Of a DNA stretch of 51,897 nucleotides, positions 25,530 through 34,509 are shown in pieces. Position numbers and translations under genes: made by a program. This DNA is from CBDHHC01 sp050633205. Lineage in GTDB: Bacteria; Pseudomonadota; Alphaproteobacteria; Rhizobiales; CBDHHC01. Location of the stretch: positions 1-51,897 of the forward strand of contig JBOEGA010000006.1 of the NCBI GenBank assembly GCA_050633205.1, in the 5' to 3' direction. The notes beneath the pieces are model-generated. The model had not been told where the DNA came from. It saw only the letters and a program-made list of their open reading frames with translations, and did no database searches. The stretch's first letter is position 1. Each line of letters begins with the position of its first letter.

Positions 25530-25817
25530 ATGAAAAAAATTATACTTGGAGCAATTTTTCTGGCATTTGGAACAGCAACATCCTGGGCAGATAAGAAAGC
25601 CCCTGAAAACACCTCAGGCAGCTCAGACGTTATTGTAGAAGGCCAGTCAGCCAAACGCGCCGGAGACATAGACCCCGCAGATGCCATATACTCTACAAAC
25701 GTCTTTTTTAACGGCAAACCCGCAATCATCGGATGCCGGAAGGGGATCCCGATTACGGCAAAAAGTGTTTTTATAAATGGAAAACCAAAAGTGCTGGGCT
25801 GCAAAAAGCCTCAATAG
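25530..25817 (+). CDS. Small exported PAAR-like repeat protein
   Basis: 95 residues. A Sec signal peptide (MKKIILGAIFLAFGTATSWA) is followed by three related units: SSDVIVEGQSAKRAGD (31-46), STNVFFNGKPAIIGCRKG (55-72) and AKSVFINGKPKVLGCKKP (77-94). The pattern V-F-x-N-G-K-P resembles PAAR motifs, which form the sharp tip of type VI secretion spikes. Here the protein is exported by Sec, has two Cys in equivalent places and no type VI genes nearby, so its role is unknown. GAGG ten bases before the ATG supports this start over the longer frame from 25500. Confidence 0.72.
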   Translation: MKKIILGAIFLAFGTATSWADKKAPENTSGSSDVIVEGQSAKRAGDIDPADAIYSTNVFFNGKPAIIGCRKGIPITAKSVFINGKPKVLGCKKPQ

Positions 25818-25955
25818 TGGAAATCCGCACATTGATCTCCACAGAAGAAATGGGCCCGTTGGTAATACCCAATTGCTGCTTTTCATTCCCTGTGGAATCA
25901 TAGATGTTCCTTCGTTCAGTATAAATAAGGCAAACATAGTTTTGGACTCGCATAA

Positions 25956-28265
25956 ATGAACACCATTGAAAATATCGTCGCTACGGAATTAAGCATCCGC
26001 CCGGAACAGGTTAAAACCGTCATGGAGCTGATGGCTGAAGGCTCTACCATCCCCTTTATCGCCCGTTACCGTAAAGAAAAAACAGGCGGTCTGGATGACA
26101 CCCAGCTACGAAACCTTGGTGAGCGGGTAAAATACCTCACAGAACTGGGCGACCGCCGCGCCAGTATCGTCAAATCAATAGAATCTCAGGAAAAGATGAC
26201 CCCTGAGCTTATCAAAGCCCTGAACGAGGCTCAGACCCGTGCAGAGCTGGAAGACATCTATCTTCCATATAAGCCAAAGAGACGAACCAAAGCCCAGATC
26301 GCCATTGAAGCTGGCCTTGAGCCACTGGCAAACCTGCTGATCGAAAACCCGTCTCTTACGCCCGAAACAGAAGCTGCAAAATTCATTGATGCTGATAAAG
26401 GTGTCGCAGATGCTGCAGCCGCCCTTGATGGCGCAAAGCAGATCCTTGTCGAACGCTTTGGCGAAAATGCAGATATGATCGGCCAGCTCCGCGAAAAAAT
26501 GTGGAACAACGCCATCATGGTCTCAACCCTTGTCCCCGGCAAGGAGGAGGACGGCGCAAAATTCTCTGACTATTTCGACTATAGGGAAGACATCAAAAAA
26601 ATCCCATCCCACAGAGCCCTCGCCCTGTTCAGAGGCCGCAATGAGGAGCTTCTACGCATTGACCTGAACTGGGAAGACGAAGCTCTGAAAGCTGGCGAAC
26701 ACCATCCGGCCACATCAATCATCTCCAATACGTTCGGTATCCATAATACAGGAAAACCCGGTGATGTATGGCTCGCAAAAGCGGTCAATGACGCCTGGCG
26801 CATCCGTATCAAAATGCGTCTGGTAACGGACCTCCTGCTCCGCCTGAGAGAAGCCGCAGAAACCGAAGCAATCAAGGTATTCTCGGACAACCTGAAAGAC
26901 CTGCTATTGGCAGCACCCGCAGGCCCCAAAGCCGTACTCGGCCTGGACCCTGGCTTCCGCACAGGCGTAAAGCTCGCTGTTATCGACACCACAGGAAAAC
27001 TGGTAGACACAGCCACCATTTTCCCACACGTGCCGCGCAACCAGTGGGACCAGTCAATCGCAATTATCGCAGCTCTGTCTGCCCGTCATAAAGTAGACCT
27101 CATTGCAATTGGAAACGGAACCGCCTCTCGCGAAACGGAAAAACTCGCAGGCGACGTCATCAAACGCCACCCGGAACTCAAGCTGAAAAAGATCGTCGTT
27201 TCAGAAGCAGGCGCATCGGTCTATTCCGCTTCCGAACTCGCAGCCAAAGAATTCCCGGACCTCGATGTCAGCATCAGGGGAGCGGTTTCCATCGCACGCC
27301 GCCTTCAGGACCCTCTTGCAGAGCTTGTAAAAATTGAGCCAAAATCAATCGGTGTCGGACAGTACCAGCACGACGTAAACCAGACACAACTGGCAAGATC
27401 ACTGGACGGTGTAATCGAGGATTGCGTGAACAATGTGGGCGTCGATATCAATATGGCTTCCGCCGCCCTCCTGAAACGCGTAGCCGGATTAAATCAGAAT
27501 ATCGCAGAAAATATCGTTCAGTGGCGCGATGAAAACGGCGCATTTAAAGCCCGTACCGAATTGAAAAAAGTTGCACGTCTGGGCCCTAAAGCCTTTGAAC
27601 AGGCAGCAGGCTTCCTCCGCATCATGAACGGCAAAAATCCGCTTGACGGATCAGCCGTACACCCGGAAGCCTATGATGTGGTCAAGAAAATCGCAGCAAA
27701 CTCCAACCGCGATGTCAAAACAATCATCGGCGACGGAATGTTCCTGAAAAGCGTCAAGGCAGCGGACTATACAGACGATAAATTCGGTATTCCAACAATC
27801 ACTGACATCATAGAGGAGCTGGAAAAACCTGGCCGTGACCCACGCCCTGAATTTAAAGCAGCAGAATTCCTCGAAGGCGTTGAAACCATTCAGGACCTGA
27901 AACCCGGCATGATACTGGAAGGCTCAGTCACCAACGTCACCAACTTCGGTGCATTCGTTGATGTCGGCGTCCATCAGGATGGTCTCGTACACATCTCTCA
28001 ACTTGCCGACAAATTCGTCGAAGACGCGCGCCAGGTCGTCCGTACAGGAGATATCGTCAAGGTCAAAGTCATGGAAGTTGACGTGGCACGCAAACGTATC
28101 GGCCTCAGTATGAAACTGAACGAACGCCCTGACGAAAACAGCCAGCCTGCCCGCGATCAGAACAAAGGCAAAAACTCCGGTAAAGGTGGCGGCAAAAAAT
28201 CCGGCAAACCTTCATCAGGCGGCGAAACAGCCTTCGCAGCAGCTCTGAAACGGGCACGTGGCTAA
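25956..28265 (+). CDS. tex: Tex transcription accessory / RNA-binding protein
   Basis: 769-residue cytoplasmic nucleic-acid-binding protein of the Tex/Spt6 family. N-terminal helical domain (IPFIARYRKEKTGGLDD), the YqgF-like fold around 325-450 (AVLGLDPGFRTGVKLAVID, IAIGNGTASRETE), helix-hairpin-helix region (VDINMASAALLKRVAGLN), and an S1 RNA-binding domain near 646-718 (LKPGMILEGSVTNVTNFGAF). The tail is Gly/Lys-rich (KGKNSGKGGGKKSGKPSS). Full length for the family. Tex affects transcription and RNA handling and is often near-essential. No clear ribosome site precedes the ATG. Confidence 0.96.
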   Translation: MNTIENIVATELSIRPEQVKTVMELMAEGSTIPFIARYRKEKTGGLDDTQLRNLGERVKYLTELGDRRASIVKSIESQEKMTPELIKALNEAQTRAELEDIYLPYKPKRRTKAQIAIEAGLEPLANLLIENPSLTPETEAAKFIDADKGVADAAAALDGAKQILVERFGENADMIGQLREKMWNNAIMVSTLVPGKEEDGAKFSDYFDYREDIKKIPSHRALALFRGRNEELLRIDLNWEDEALKAGEHHPATSIISNTFGIHNTGKPGDVWLAKAVNDAWRIRIKMRLVTDLLLRLREAAETEAIKVFSDNLKDLLLAAPAGPKAVLGLDPGFRTGVKLAVIDTTGKLVDTATIFPHVPRNQWDQSIAIIAALSARHKVDLIAIGNGTASRETEKLAGDVIKRHPELKLKKIVVSEAGASVYSASELAAKEFPDLDVSIRGAVSIARRLQDPLAELVKIEPKSIGVGQYQHDVNQTQLARSLDGVIEDCVNNVGVDINMASAALLKRVAGLNQNIAENIVQWRDENGAFKARTELKKVARLGPKAFEQAAGFLRIMNGKNPLDGSAVHPEAYDVVKKIAANSNRDVKTIIGDGMFLKSVKAADYTDDKFGIPTITDIIEELEKPGRDPRPEFKAAEFLEGVETIQDLKPGMILEGSVTNVTNFGAFVDVGVHQDGLVHISQLADKFVEDARQVVRTGDIVKVKVMEVDVARKRIGLSMKLNERPDENSQPARDQNKGKNSGKGGGKKSGKPSSGGETAFAAALKRARG

Positions 28266-28272
28266 AAGATAA

Positions 28273-28300
28273 TAAGCGGGAGCTTCACAGTTCCCGCTTA
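28273..28300 (+). other. Hairpin between tex and the Dabb gene
   Basis: TAAGCGGGA (28273-28281) pairs with TCCCGCTTA (28292-28300), nine base pairs. Without a T run it may stabilise the tex transcript or partly terminate it. Confidence 0.55.
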
Positions 28301-28316
28301 ACAACACAGGCTCACC

Positions 28317-28604
28317 ATGATCAAACGCGTCTCAATGTGGAAATTGCAGAACAGGCAGACAGCCGAAGAAATGAAAACTTCCCTTCTGTCTATGAAAGGC
28401 AATGTTCCCTCACTGCTCGACATTGAAGTAGGCATCAATTTTTCTGCATCAAAATCAGCTTACGACATTGTCTTTATAGGTCAGTTCAAAGACCGGGCAG
28501 CTCTGCAGGAATTCGAAACAGACCCGTTTCACAAATCCGTAGGCGAACGTGTTGATGGCCTGAAAGAAAACAGACATGTCGTCGATTTTGAAATTGCTGA
28601 ATAA
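28317..28604 (+). CDS. Dabb (stress-responsive A/B barrel) domain protein
   Basis: 95-residue dimeric alpha/beta-barrel protein. MIKRVSMWKLQNRQTAEEM, LDIEVGINFS, YDIVFIGQFKDRAALQEFE and TDPFHKSVGERV match the Dabb pattern, including the His that closes the barrel. The function of bacterial members is mostly unknown. It follows tex by 51 bases and its stop is directly next to that of the convergent esterase gene. Confidence 0.88.
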   Translation: MIKRVSMWKLQNRQTAEEMKTSLLSMKGNVPSLLDIEVGINFSASKSAYDIVFIGQFKDRAALQEFETDPFHKSVGERVDGLKENRHVVDFEIAE

Positions 28605-29426
28605 CTACCTGCTGTGACCACTGAAAAAACGCCATGACGTCGCCGCAAGATTAATACGCTCATTCATAACATCAAACTGATGCCCAACGGCTTCCAGAAA
28701 ACGTAACTTGAATGGAACCCCTGCATCTTTCATAAGACTGCTGACATCCCCTACAGGCGTATAATATTCACGTCTGAAAAGACCAACCTTGGAAACACCA
28801 CCTTCAATCGGCACAACAAGATCATCCCCCCCATGAATATGCAGCACGCCCTTCAACCCATGCGGCTTGCAACTGTCAGACATCAATGTACCTGAAATTG
28901 CAACAATAGCGGTAACCGTCTGAGGATATTCGCATACATACCGATAGGCCATCATCGCACCATTGGAAAAGCCCATCATATAGATACGCTTTGGATCAGC
29001 ATTATGCTCATCTATGGCATGGCGAATAAAACCCTTGATATATCCGACATCATTCTTGTGTCGCCACTCGGCCGGACCGCAACAGACACCCGCGTTCCAT
29101 GTCCGTCGTCTGCGCGACAATCCTCCCGGATTACCACTCAGATAGGCAACCAGAAAGCCATGCTTCTCCATTTCAAGCCGCATATTATGAATAATACTGC
29201 GCTTCATGGTCAGAGCATTGCCGGTTGCTCCATGCAACACAATAATGATTGGCATTTTTTCACGGAATTCATGCTCTGAAGGAGCGTCAATAATATAAGG
29301 TCGGCCCTCAAAATACTGCCTGCTCGATATATCTCTGTCGCCTGCATGAGCCAATTGAACAAAGCATAAAATAAAACACATAAAAGCCAACACTGTCAGC
29401 TTGGTATTTCTCCATAACTTTCCCAT
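28605..29426 (-). CDS. Secreted PHB-depolymerase/feruloyl-esterase-like hydrolase (copy 1)
   Basis: 273 residues, alpha/beta hydrolase of the LpqC/polyhydroxybutyrate-depolymerase-like family. The signal peptide ends near VQLAHA. HGATGNA forms the oxyanion region and WNAGVCCG is the family's double-Cys motif. The nucleophile is Ser154 in MGFSNGAMMA, the acid is the Asp in HIHGGDDLVVP and the base is His in AVGHQFD. It likely cleaves esters outside the cytoplasm, such as short PHB chains or plant phenolic esters. A close paralogue follows at 29578-30405 in the same orientation, next to the PHB genes. ATG start with GGGG upstream. Confidence 0.85.
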   Translation of the reverse strand: MGKLWRNTKLTVLAFMCFILCFVQLAHAGDRDISSRQYFEGRPYIIDAPSEHEFREKMPIIIVLHGATGNALTMKRSIIHNMRLEMEKHGFLVAYLSGNPGGLSRRRRTWNAGVCCGPAEWRHKNDVGYIKGFIRHAIDEHNADPKRIYMMGFSNGAMMAYRYVCEYPQTVTAIVAISGTLMSDSCKPHGLKGVLHIHGGDDLVVPIEGGVSKVGLFRREYYTPVGDVSSLMKDAGVPFKLRFLEAVGHQFDVMNERINLAATSWRFFSGHSR

Positions 29427-29577
29427 AAATGCCCCACATGAAAATTGCCAGATAGCCGAAATATAAGCCTATTCTATATTCAGACAATATTTATTTCACG
29501 TTGCATTCGATCTGCCTGTTACCCATGCGAAGAAAACTGTGTAACTGTCGGAAAACAGTCACACAGTTGCACCTGAA

Positions 29578-30405
29578 CTATCGGGGTTGTGTTTTGGTGC
29601 TGAAAAAGCGCCAGGCAGTTATAGGAATATTCACCGCTGAATTAATATCACGCAAACCATGTCCAACATCTTCCAGAGGTATAAATTTGAATGGTACACC
29701 TGATTTACTCATAAGCCTCTTCGTATCAGAAACTGAAGTAAAGTTATTCTCTTTACGGAACCTTTTAACGAGCCCGCCTCTGATAGGAACAGTCTCATCG
29801 CTCTCACCATGAATATGCAGCACACCTTTAAGTCCGGATGGCCTGCAACGCCTTGTCATAACGGTTCCTGAAATAGTTACAATAGCCGCAACCTTGCGCG
29901 GATGCTCACATGCATAACGATACGCCATCATGGCCCCATTGGAATGCCCCATCAGATACACCCGGCCTGGATCAGCATGAAGCCTGCGAACCGCGTGTTT
30001 AATAAATCTGTCTATAAAGCCAACATCATCAATATTTTCCGCTTCTGAAGTTCCGCAACAGGTCCCCGCGTTCCAGGTTCCTCTGCGTGGCAGCAATGGA
30101 ATTGGGTTACCATTCATATAGGCAACCATAACGCCATACTTCTCGATAATCGGACGCATATCAGCATTAAGGTTGCGCTTCACTCCTCTGGCATTCCCCA
30201 TGGCACCATGCAGAAAAATGATAAGCGGTCGCCTTTTTCTGCTGTGCTCTCTTGAGGGAACATCAAGAATATATCTGCGCCCTTCGAAACGCTTCCTGGA
30301 TGAAAGATCCGGGTAGCTTTCATACGCATATGAATTTGAAATAAGTATAGAAAGTGACAACACAAATGATGCCGCCAAAATGCAGAATGCTCTGATTTTT
30401 CTCAT
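29578..30405 (-). CDS. Secreted PHB-depolymerase-like hydrolase (copy 2)
   Basis: Paralogue of the preceding hydrolase: signal peptide (to about SNSYA), HGAMGNA, WNAGTCCG, nucleophile Ser155 in MGHSNGAMMA, acid in HIHGESDETVP, His in DVGHGL. It has more Arg than its twin and differs in the region after the nucleophile motif, so the two may prefer different esters. ATG 30405 is chosen because AGGAG lies nine bases before it; a TTG at 30411 is in frame. It is separated from phaB by a strong terminator, so it has its own promoter. Confidence 0.84.
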   Translation of the reverse strand: MRKIRAFCILAASFVLSLSILISNSYAYESYPDLSSRKRFEGRRYILDVPSREHSRKRRPLIIFLHGAMGNARGVKRNLNADMRPIIEKYGVMVAYMNGNPIPLLPRRGTWNAGTCCGTSEAENIDDVGFIDRFIKHAVRRLHADPGRVYLMGHSNGAMMAYRYACEHPRKVAAIVTISGTVMTRRCRPSGLKGVLHIHGESDETVPIRGGLVKRFRKENNFTSVSDTKRLMSKSGVPFKFIPLEDVGHGLRDINSAVNIPITAWRFFSTKTQPR

Positions 30406-30479
30406 GCACAACCGCTCCTGTTTCTCAATTAATTATTATGGAGAGGTCTACGTAATAGAAAACAAAAATCTGTCGCGAC

Positions 30480-30512
30480 AAAAAAAGCAGGCAGAGTTTA
30501 CCCTGCCCGCTT
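30480..30512 (-). terminator. Rho-independent terminator of phaA-phaB
   Basis: On the minus strand AAGCGGGCAG pairs with CTGCCTGCTT (10 base pairs, one G-U), with an eight-base loop, then seven T bases. Confidence 0.9.
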
Positions 30513-30541
30513 CAGTTCATAGTACAGTAAAAGCCTCAGGC

Positions 30542-31267
30542 TTAACTGGTAAAGTATTGACCACCATTCACCGTCAGGGTAGAGCCCGTCATAAAGCCTG
30601 CGTCATCTGCGGCAAGAAATGCCACACAACGCGCAATCTCTTCAGCCTGTCCCAGACGGCCGACAGGAATTTGACCAACAATACTCTCCAGAACCTTCTC
30701 GGGAACTGCCGCAACCATCTCGGTCGCAATATAACCTGGAGCAATACAGTTAACAGTAACGCCTTTTCTTGCACCTTCCTGGGCGAGAGCCTTGGTAAAT
30801 CCAATAACCCCGGCTTTTGCAGCAGAATAGTTAGCCTGCCCCATCTGGCCTTTCTGACCATTTATGGAAGAAATATTGATGATCCGGCCAAACCCGCGAT
30901 CACGCATTCCACTGATCAGTGGCTGAACCATATTGAACATGGAACCAAGATTCACATTGATAACATCCTGCCACATCTGAGGTGTCATTTTATGAATCAT
31001 CGCATCCCGTGTAATCCCTGCATTATTGACAAGAATATCAACCGGCCCAACTTCACTTTCGACCTTTTCCAGACCAGCCTTACAGGAATCATAATCCCCT
31101 ACATCCCATTTGAAAGTAGGAATATCATTGGCATCCTGAAATTTTTTGGCGGCTTCATCATTCCCAGCGTAATTTGCAGCAACCTTGTAACCCTTGGCTT
31201 TCAGCCCCAGAGATATCGCTTCACCAATACCTCTGGTTCCTCCTGTAACCACTGCTACTCTCGTCAT
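30542..31267 (-). CDS. phaB: Acetoacetyl-CoA reductase PhaB
   Basis: 241-residue short-chain dehydrogenase that reduces acetoacetyl-CoA to (R)-3-hydroxybutyryl-CoA with NADPH, the second step of PHB synthesis. The cofactor loop is TGGTRGIGEAI, with NNAGITRDAM and the active-site SSINGQKGQMGQANYSAAK supplying Ser, Tyr and Lys. The QKGQMGQ stretch is characteristic of PhaB as against FabG. AGGAGG lies just before the ATG. It follows phaA by 68 bases on the same strand. The PHB synthase gene phaC is not in this window. Confidence 0.94.
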   Translation of the reverse strand: MTRVAVVTGGTRGIGEAISLGLKAKGYKVAANYAGNDEAAKKFQDANDIPTFKWDVGDYDSCKAGLEKVESEVGPVDILVNNAGITRDAMIHKMTPQMWQDVINVNLGSMFNMVQPLISGMRDRGFGRIINISSINGQKGQMGQANYSAAKAGVIGFTKALAQEGARKGVTVNCIAPGYIATEMVAAVPEKVLESIVGQIPVGRLGQAEEIARCVAFLAADDAGFMTGSTLTVNGGQYFTS

Positions 31268-31335
31268 ATACAGTCCTCCTATAGATCTTTTATCACTTTA
31301 ATATCCCGGAATGGTCGTATACTGCTTGACGCAAA

Positions 31336-32523
31336 TCAAACAGCTTCAACACACATGGCAATTCCCATGCCACCACCAATACAAAGTGTAGCAAGACCTT
31401 TTTTCAGGGAAGAACGCTTCAGCTCATGAAGCAATGTTACAAGTACACGTGTTCCTGATGCTCCGATCGGGTGACCAATGGCAATCGCACCACCATTTAC
31501 ATTCACCTTCTCAACATCCCATCCAAGGGCTTTATTCACGGCACATGCCTGAGCAGCAAAAGCCTCATTGGCTTCAACCCGGTCAAGATCCTGAGGTGAC
31601 CAGCCCGCTTTCTCAAGCGCCTTTTTCGAGGCAGGAATTGGCCCGGTTCCCATAACCGATGGATCAACACCAGCCTGAGCCCATGACACAACTTTTGCCA
31701 ATGGCTGAAGACCGCGCTTTTCAGCTTCCGCCATTGTCATCATAACAACTGCTGCAGCACCATCATTCAATCCGCTGGCATTAGCCGCTGTAACTGTGCC
31801 TGTCTCTCTGTCAAAGGCCGGGCGAAGCTTGGCAGCCTGCTCCATGCTGGCTTCATCCCGAATATGCTCATCCTCATCAAAAATAATTTCCGCACGTCTG
31901 CTCTTGATCGTAACAGGAACAATTTCCTCTTTAAAATTGCCTGCTTTTTTGGCTGCTGATGCTTTATTTTGCGATGCTACAGCAAACTCGTCCTGCTGCT
32001 CTCTGCTTATTTCATACTCTTTTGCAACATTTTCAGCCGTAATGCCCATATGGTAGCCGTTAAATGCATCCCAGAGACCATCCTTGATCATTGAGTCGAT
32101 AAAATTCAGATCCCCCATCTTCTGCCCTTTACGCAGATCTGCACAATGCGGCGCCAGACTCATACTTTCCTGTCCACCTGCGATTACAATTGAGGAATCT
32201 CCCTGTCCGATTGCCTGAAAACCCAGTGCAACGGCACGTAGTCCTGAACCACAAACCTGGTTGATTAGCCAGGCCGGTGTCGCAATATCAAGTCCGGCAC
32301 CAATAGATGCCTGCCTTGCAGGGTTTTGGCCTTGCGCCGCCGTCAGTACCTGTCCAAGAATAACTTCAGATATGTCAGATGAATTGAGGTTGGATTTTTC
32401 AAGGCTGGCCTTGATCACGACCTGTCCAAGTTCATGGGCCGGAGTTGTTCCCAGCGTCCCGCCAAAACTACCAACCGCAGTCCTGACTGCACTCGTAATT
32501 ACAATCTGGTTCGCATCACTCAT
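31336..32523 (-). CDS. phaA: Acetyl-CoA C-acetyltransferase (beta-ketothiolase) PhaA
   Basis: 395-residue thiolase that condenses two acetyl-CoA into acetoacetyl-CoA, the first PHB step. The acyl-carrying Cys is residue 91 in INQVCGSGLRAV. NGGAIAIGHPIGASG and CIGGGMGIA contain the catalytic His and second Cys. EANEAFAAQA is also typical of biosynthetic thiolases. AGAGGAAA precedes the ATG. Transcription probably starts in the long spacer shared with phaR, which contains an FNR-type box. Confidence 0.95.
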   Translation of the reverse strand: MSDANQIVITSAVRTAVGSFGGTLGTTPAHELGQVVIKASLEKSNLNSSDISEVILGQVLTAAQGQNPARQASIGAGLDIATPAWLINQVCGSGLRAVALGFQAIGQGDSSIVIAGGQESMSLAPHCADLRKGQKMGDLNFIDSMIKDGLWDAFNGYHMGITAENVAKEYEISREQQDEFAVASQNKASAAKKAGNFKEEIVPVTIKSRRAEIIFDEDEHIRDEASMEQAAKLRPAFDRETGTVTAANASGLNDGAAAVVMMTMAEAEKRGLQPLAKVVSWAQAGVDPSVMGTGPIPASKKALEKAGWSPQDLDRVEANEAFAAQACAVNKALGWDVEKVNVNGGAIAIGHPIGASGTRVLVTLLHELKRSSLKKGLATLCIGGGMGIAMCVEAV

Positions 32524-32750
32524 AATATTTCCTCTTTATATGGAGCCTGTTTTAGGGCACGGCTTGTATCATTACTGATAATAACGACTATTAGAAGATA
32601 TTCCACAAGACAGGGCAATGTAAAAATATGTGCTCTTTTAAAGTATTGCTCAGGCATATACAAATATTTTCCCATAACATCAGTATTAATTACTGTAGCC
32701 TTCAACCAGCCTTTTGCAATTAATAACACTCGCCATACTGATCCTTATGC

Positions 32751-32756
32751 ATTATC
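32751..32756 (-). promoter_or_regulatory. Possible -10 element of phaA promoter
   Basis: GATAAT on the minus strand matches TATAAT at five of six bases. Its centre is 33 bases from the centre of the FNR-type box, near the 32 expected for a class II activator site at -41.5. Confidence 0.45.
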
Positions 32757-32779
32757 CTTGCCAGACAGCTACCCCCGAC

Positions 32780-32793
32780 TTGATATGTGTCAA
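32780..32793 (-). promoter_or_regulatory. FNR/FixK-type binding site in the pha regulatory region
   Basis: TTGATATGTGTCAA matches TTGAY-N4-RTCAA and sits in a longer inverted repeat, GACTTGA (32777-32783) and TCAAGTC (32790-32796). Position relative to GATAAT favours control of phaA-phaB. Confidence 0.6.
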
Positions 32794-32985
32794 GTCAGTT
32801 TGATTTTATGCAGATATGTATCGGCAGTTTTCCATTCCCACTCACCTTAACAACAACTACACCTCTAATTTTATTTACTTTCTTCATAAGTACGAGTAAA
32901 GTTCGCCTGTAATATTCGAGTGGTGAATGTAGACATACATCTTCACGATAATTTTAACGACCCATTGAGAAAGTACCTATAGATC

Positions 32986-33576
32986 GTGCGCAAAGATAAG
33001 CGAACTGAAAACGGCCAGATTGTTATTAAAAAATATGCGAACAGACGCCTCTATAACACTGATACCAGCGCATATGTAACGCTTGATGATCTCGCTCAAA
33101 TGGTACGCTCTGAACGGGACTTTGTTGTATTCGATGCAAAAACGGGTGAAGACCTTACCCATGCTGTATTGACTCAGATTATCGTTGAGCAGGAAAGCAA
33201 GGGAGAAAACCTTCTTCCGGTTCCATTCCTCCGCCAGCTGATTAAATTTTACGGTGATAATTTTGGCCGCCTTGTTCCAACCTATCTGGAAATGAGCCTG
33301 AATAACCTCACAAAAGAGCAGGATAAGTACCGTAATCAGTTTGAAAGCGCTTTTGGAGCAAACCCTCTGGAAGCCATGCAGGAACATGCCAAAAAGAATA
33401 TGGCTGTGTTTGAACAGACTATGTCCATGTTTTCACCTTTTACACCTCCCTCTGGCGATGAAGAGGAGGAAAGTAAAAAGGATAGAAAAAAAGGCGATAA
33501 TTCAGTTTCTGATGAACTAAAAGAGTTGAAGTCACAACTCTCGTCCATGCAGAAAAAGATCGACGAACTATCCTGA
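32986..33576 (+). CDS. phaR: PhaR, polyhydroxyalkanoate synthesis repressor
   Basis: 196-residue DNA-binding repressor that also senses PHB granules. The N-terminal PHB accumulation regulatory domain reads IVIKKYANRRLYNTDTSAYV and DDLAQMVRSERDFVVFDAKTGEDLT, followed by ILTQIIVEQE-like and PVPFLRQLIKFYGD blocks (here VLTQIIVEQESKG). The C terminus is acidic then coiled coil. In related bacteria it represses phasin genes and itself and is released when PHB binds. GTG start at 32986. It is divergent from phaA. Confidence 0.94.
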   Translation: MRKDKRTENGQIVIKKYANRRLYNTDTSAYVTLDDLAQMVRSERDFVVFDAKTGEDLTHAVLTQIIVEQESKGENLLPVPFLRQLIKFYGDNFGRLVPTYLEMSLNNLTKEQDKYRNQFESAFGANPLEAMQEHAKKNMAVFEQTMSMFSPFTPPSGDEEEESKKDRKKGDNSVSDELKELKSQLSSMQKKIDELS

Positions 33577-33631
33577 ATTATAAGATATCGGCTACTAACA
33601 CTGGATGAGCTCTAAAAACGAGAGGTCAGAT

Positions 33632-34417
33632 ATGTCTTCGACCATGATCGCATGTCATTCCATCATCAGACAGGCTTCCGAGGCATATTTCCGTTCAGTC
33701 TGGATTGAGTCTCCCGCAATAATTTATGTCCGCCAGGGCAGCAAATATATTGAAACAGATGACAGCAAAATCCGGATTTCCGAAGAGCAGGCAGTAATTT
33801 TTTCACCCGGTCAGATACTGGGGATCAAAAACCGTCCCAACGAAAGCTCTGATTACCTTGCCGATGTTTTTACATTTGATGTTGAACTGGTCAAAAAATG
33901 CTACTCATCAATCAATGCTCAGGCCCCTGCAGACTCAAACTTCTCGGCCATCGCAGTAAATACGGAAATGCAGGGTGCCTTTTCCAAAGCCAAACAGGAC
34001 CTTATCGCACAGGAAATTCCGGATAATATTATCCAGCACCGGGCAACAGAGCTCCTGCTCTGGCTAAGTGAAGCCGGCGTATACTTCCGGATTGCAAATG
34101 AACCGACAATCCATGATCGTGTAAGAAAACTGTTATTGTCAGACCTTGCCCGCAACTGGCGGGCACAGGAAGTCGCTCAGCATATGGCAATGAGCGAGCA
34201 ATCCCTCAGACGACATCTGGCCGAAATGAAAACCACATTCAAGGATATCCTCACAGAAGCCCGTCTTGGCCGTGCACTGGATCTCCTGCAGACAACAACA
34301 CTTCCCGTAACAGAAATCGCCTATGAAATCGGATATGGTTCCCCCTCCAGCTTTACCGAACGCTTCAAAAGCCGCTTCGAAATCCCGCCAACTGCGATCA
34401 GAAAAAAGCTGATTTGA
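33632..34417 (+). CDS. AraC-family transcriptional regulator
   Basis: About 261 residues. The N-terminal cupin-like part (YVRQGSKYIETDDSKIRIS, VIFSPGQILGIKN) precedes the AraC DNA-binding domain (about 165-258): WRAQEVAQHMAMSEQSLRRHL and VTEIAYEIGYGSPSSFTERF then RFEIPPTAIRKK. ATG 33632 has GAGG seven bases upstream and is preferred over ATG 33605. The PEBP gene lies 92 bases downstream on the same strand and could be its target or operon partner. Confidence 0.87.
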   Translation: MSSTMIACHSIIRQASEAYFRSVWIESPAIIYVRQGSKYIETDDSKIRISEEQAVIFSPGQILGIKNRPNESSDYLADVFTFDVELVKKCYSSINAQAPADSNFSAIAVNTEMQGAFSKAKQDLIAQEIPDNIIQHRATELLLWLSEAGVYFRIANEPTIHDRVRKLLLSDLARNWRAQEVAQHMAMSEQSLRRHLAEMKTTFKDILTEARLGRALDLLQTTTLPVTEIAYEIGYGSPSSFTERFKSRFEIPPTAIRKKLI

Positions 34418-34509
34418 GCGAATTCAGATAATCTTTGAGCGAAAAGCGAAAGTTTATTTGTCCGCCCCTTGTTACTGTCCTCTCGAACACAACAACAGAG
34501 GACAAAACA

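Larger units (their letters stand above)
32524..32985. other. Regulatory spacer between phaA and phaR
   Basis: 462 bases between divergent genes, AT-rich with no plausible protein. It contains the FNR-type box at 32780-32793 and a GATAAT -10-like element at 32751-32756 on the minus strand. PhaR operators are expected here but no repeat could be assigned to one. Confidence 0.6.
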
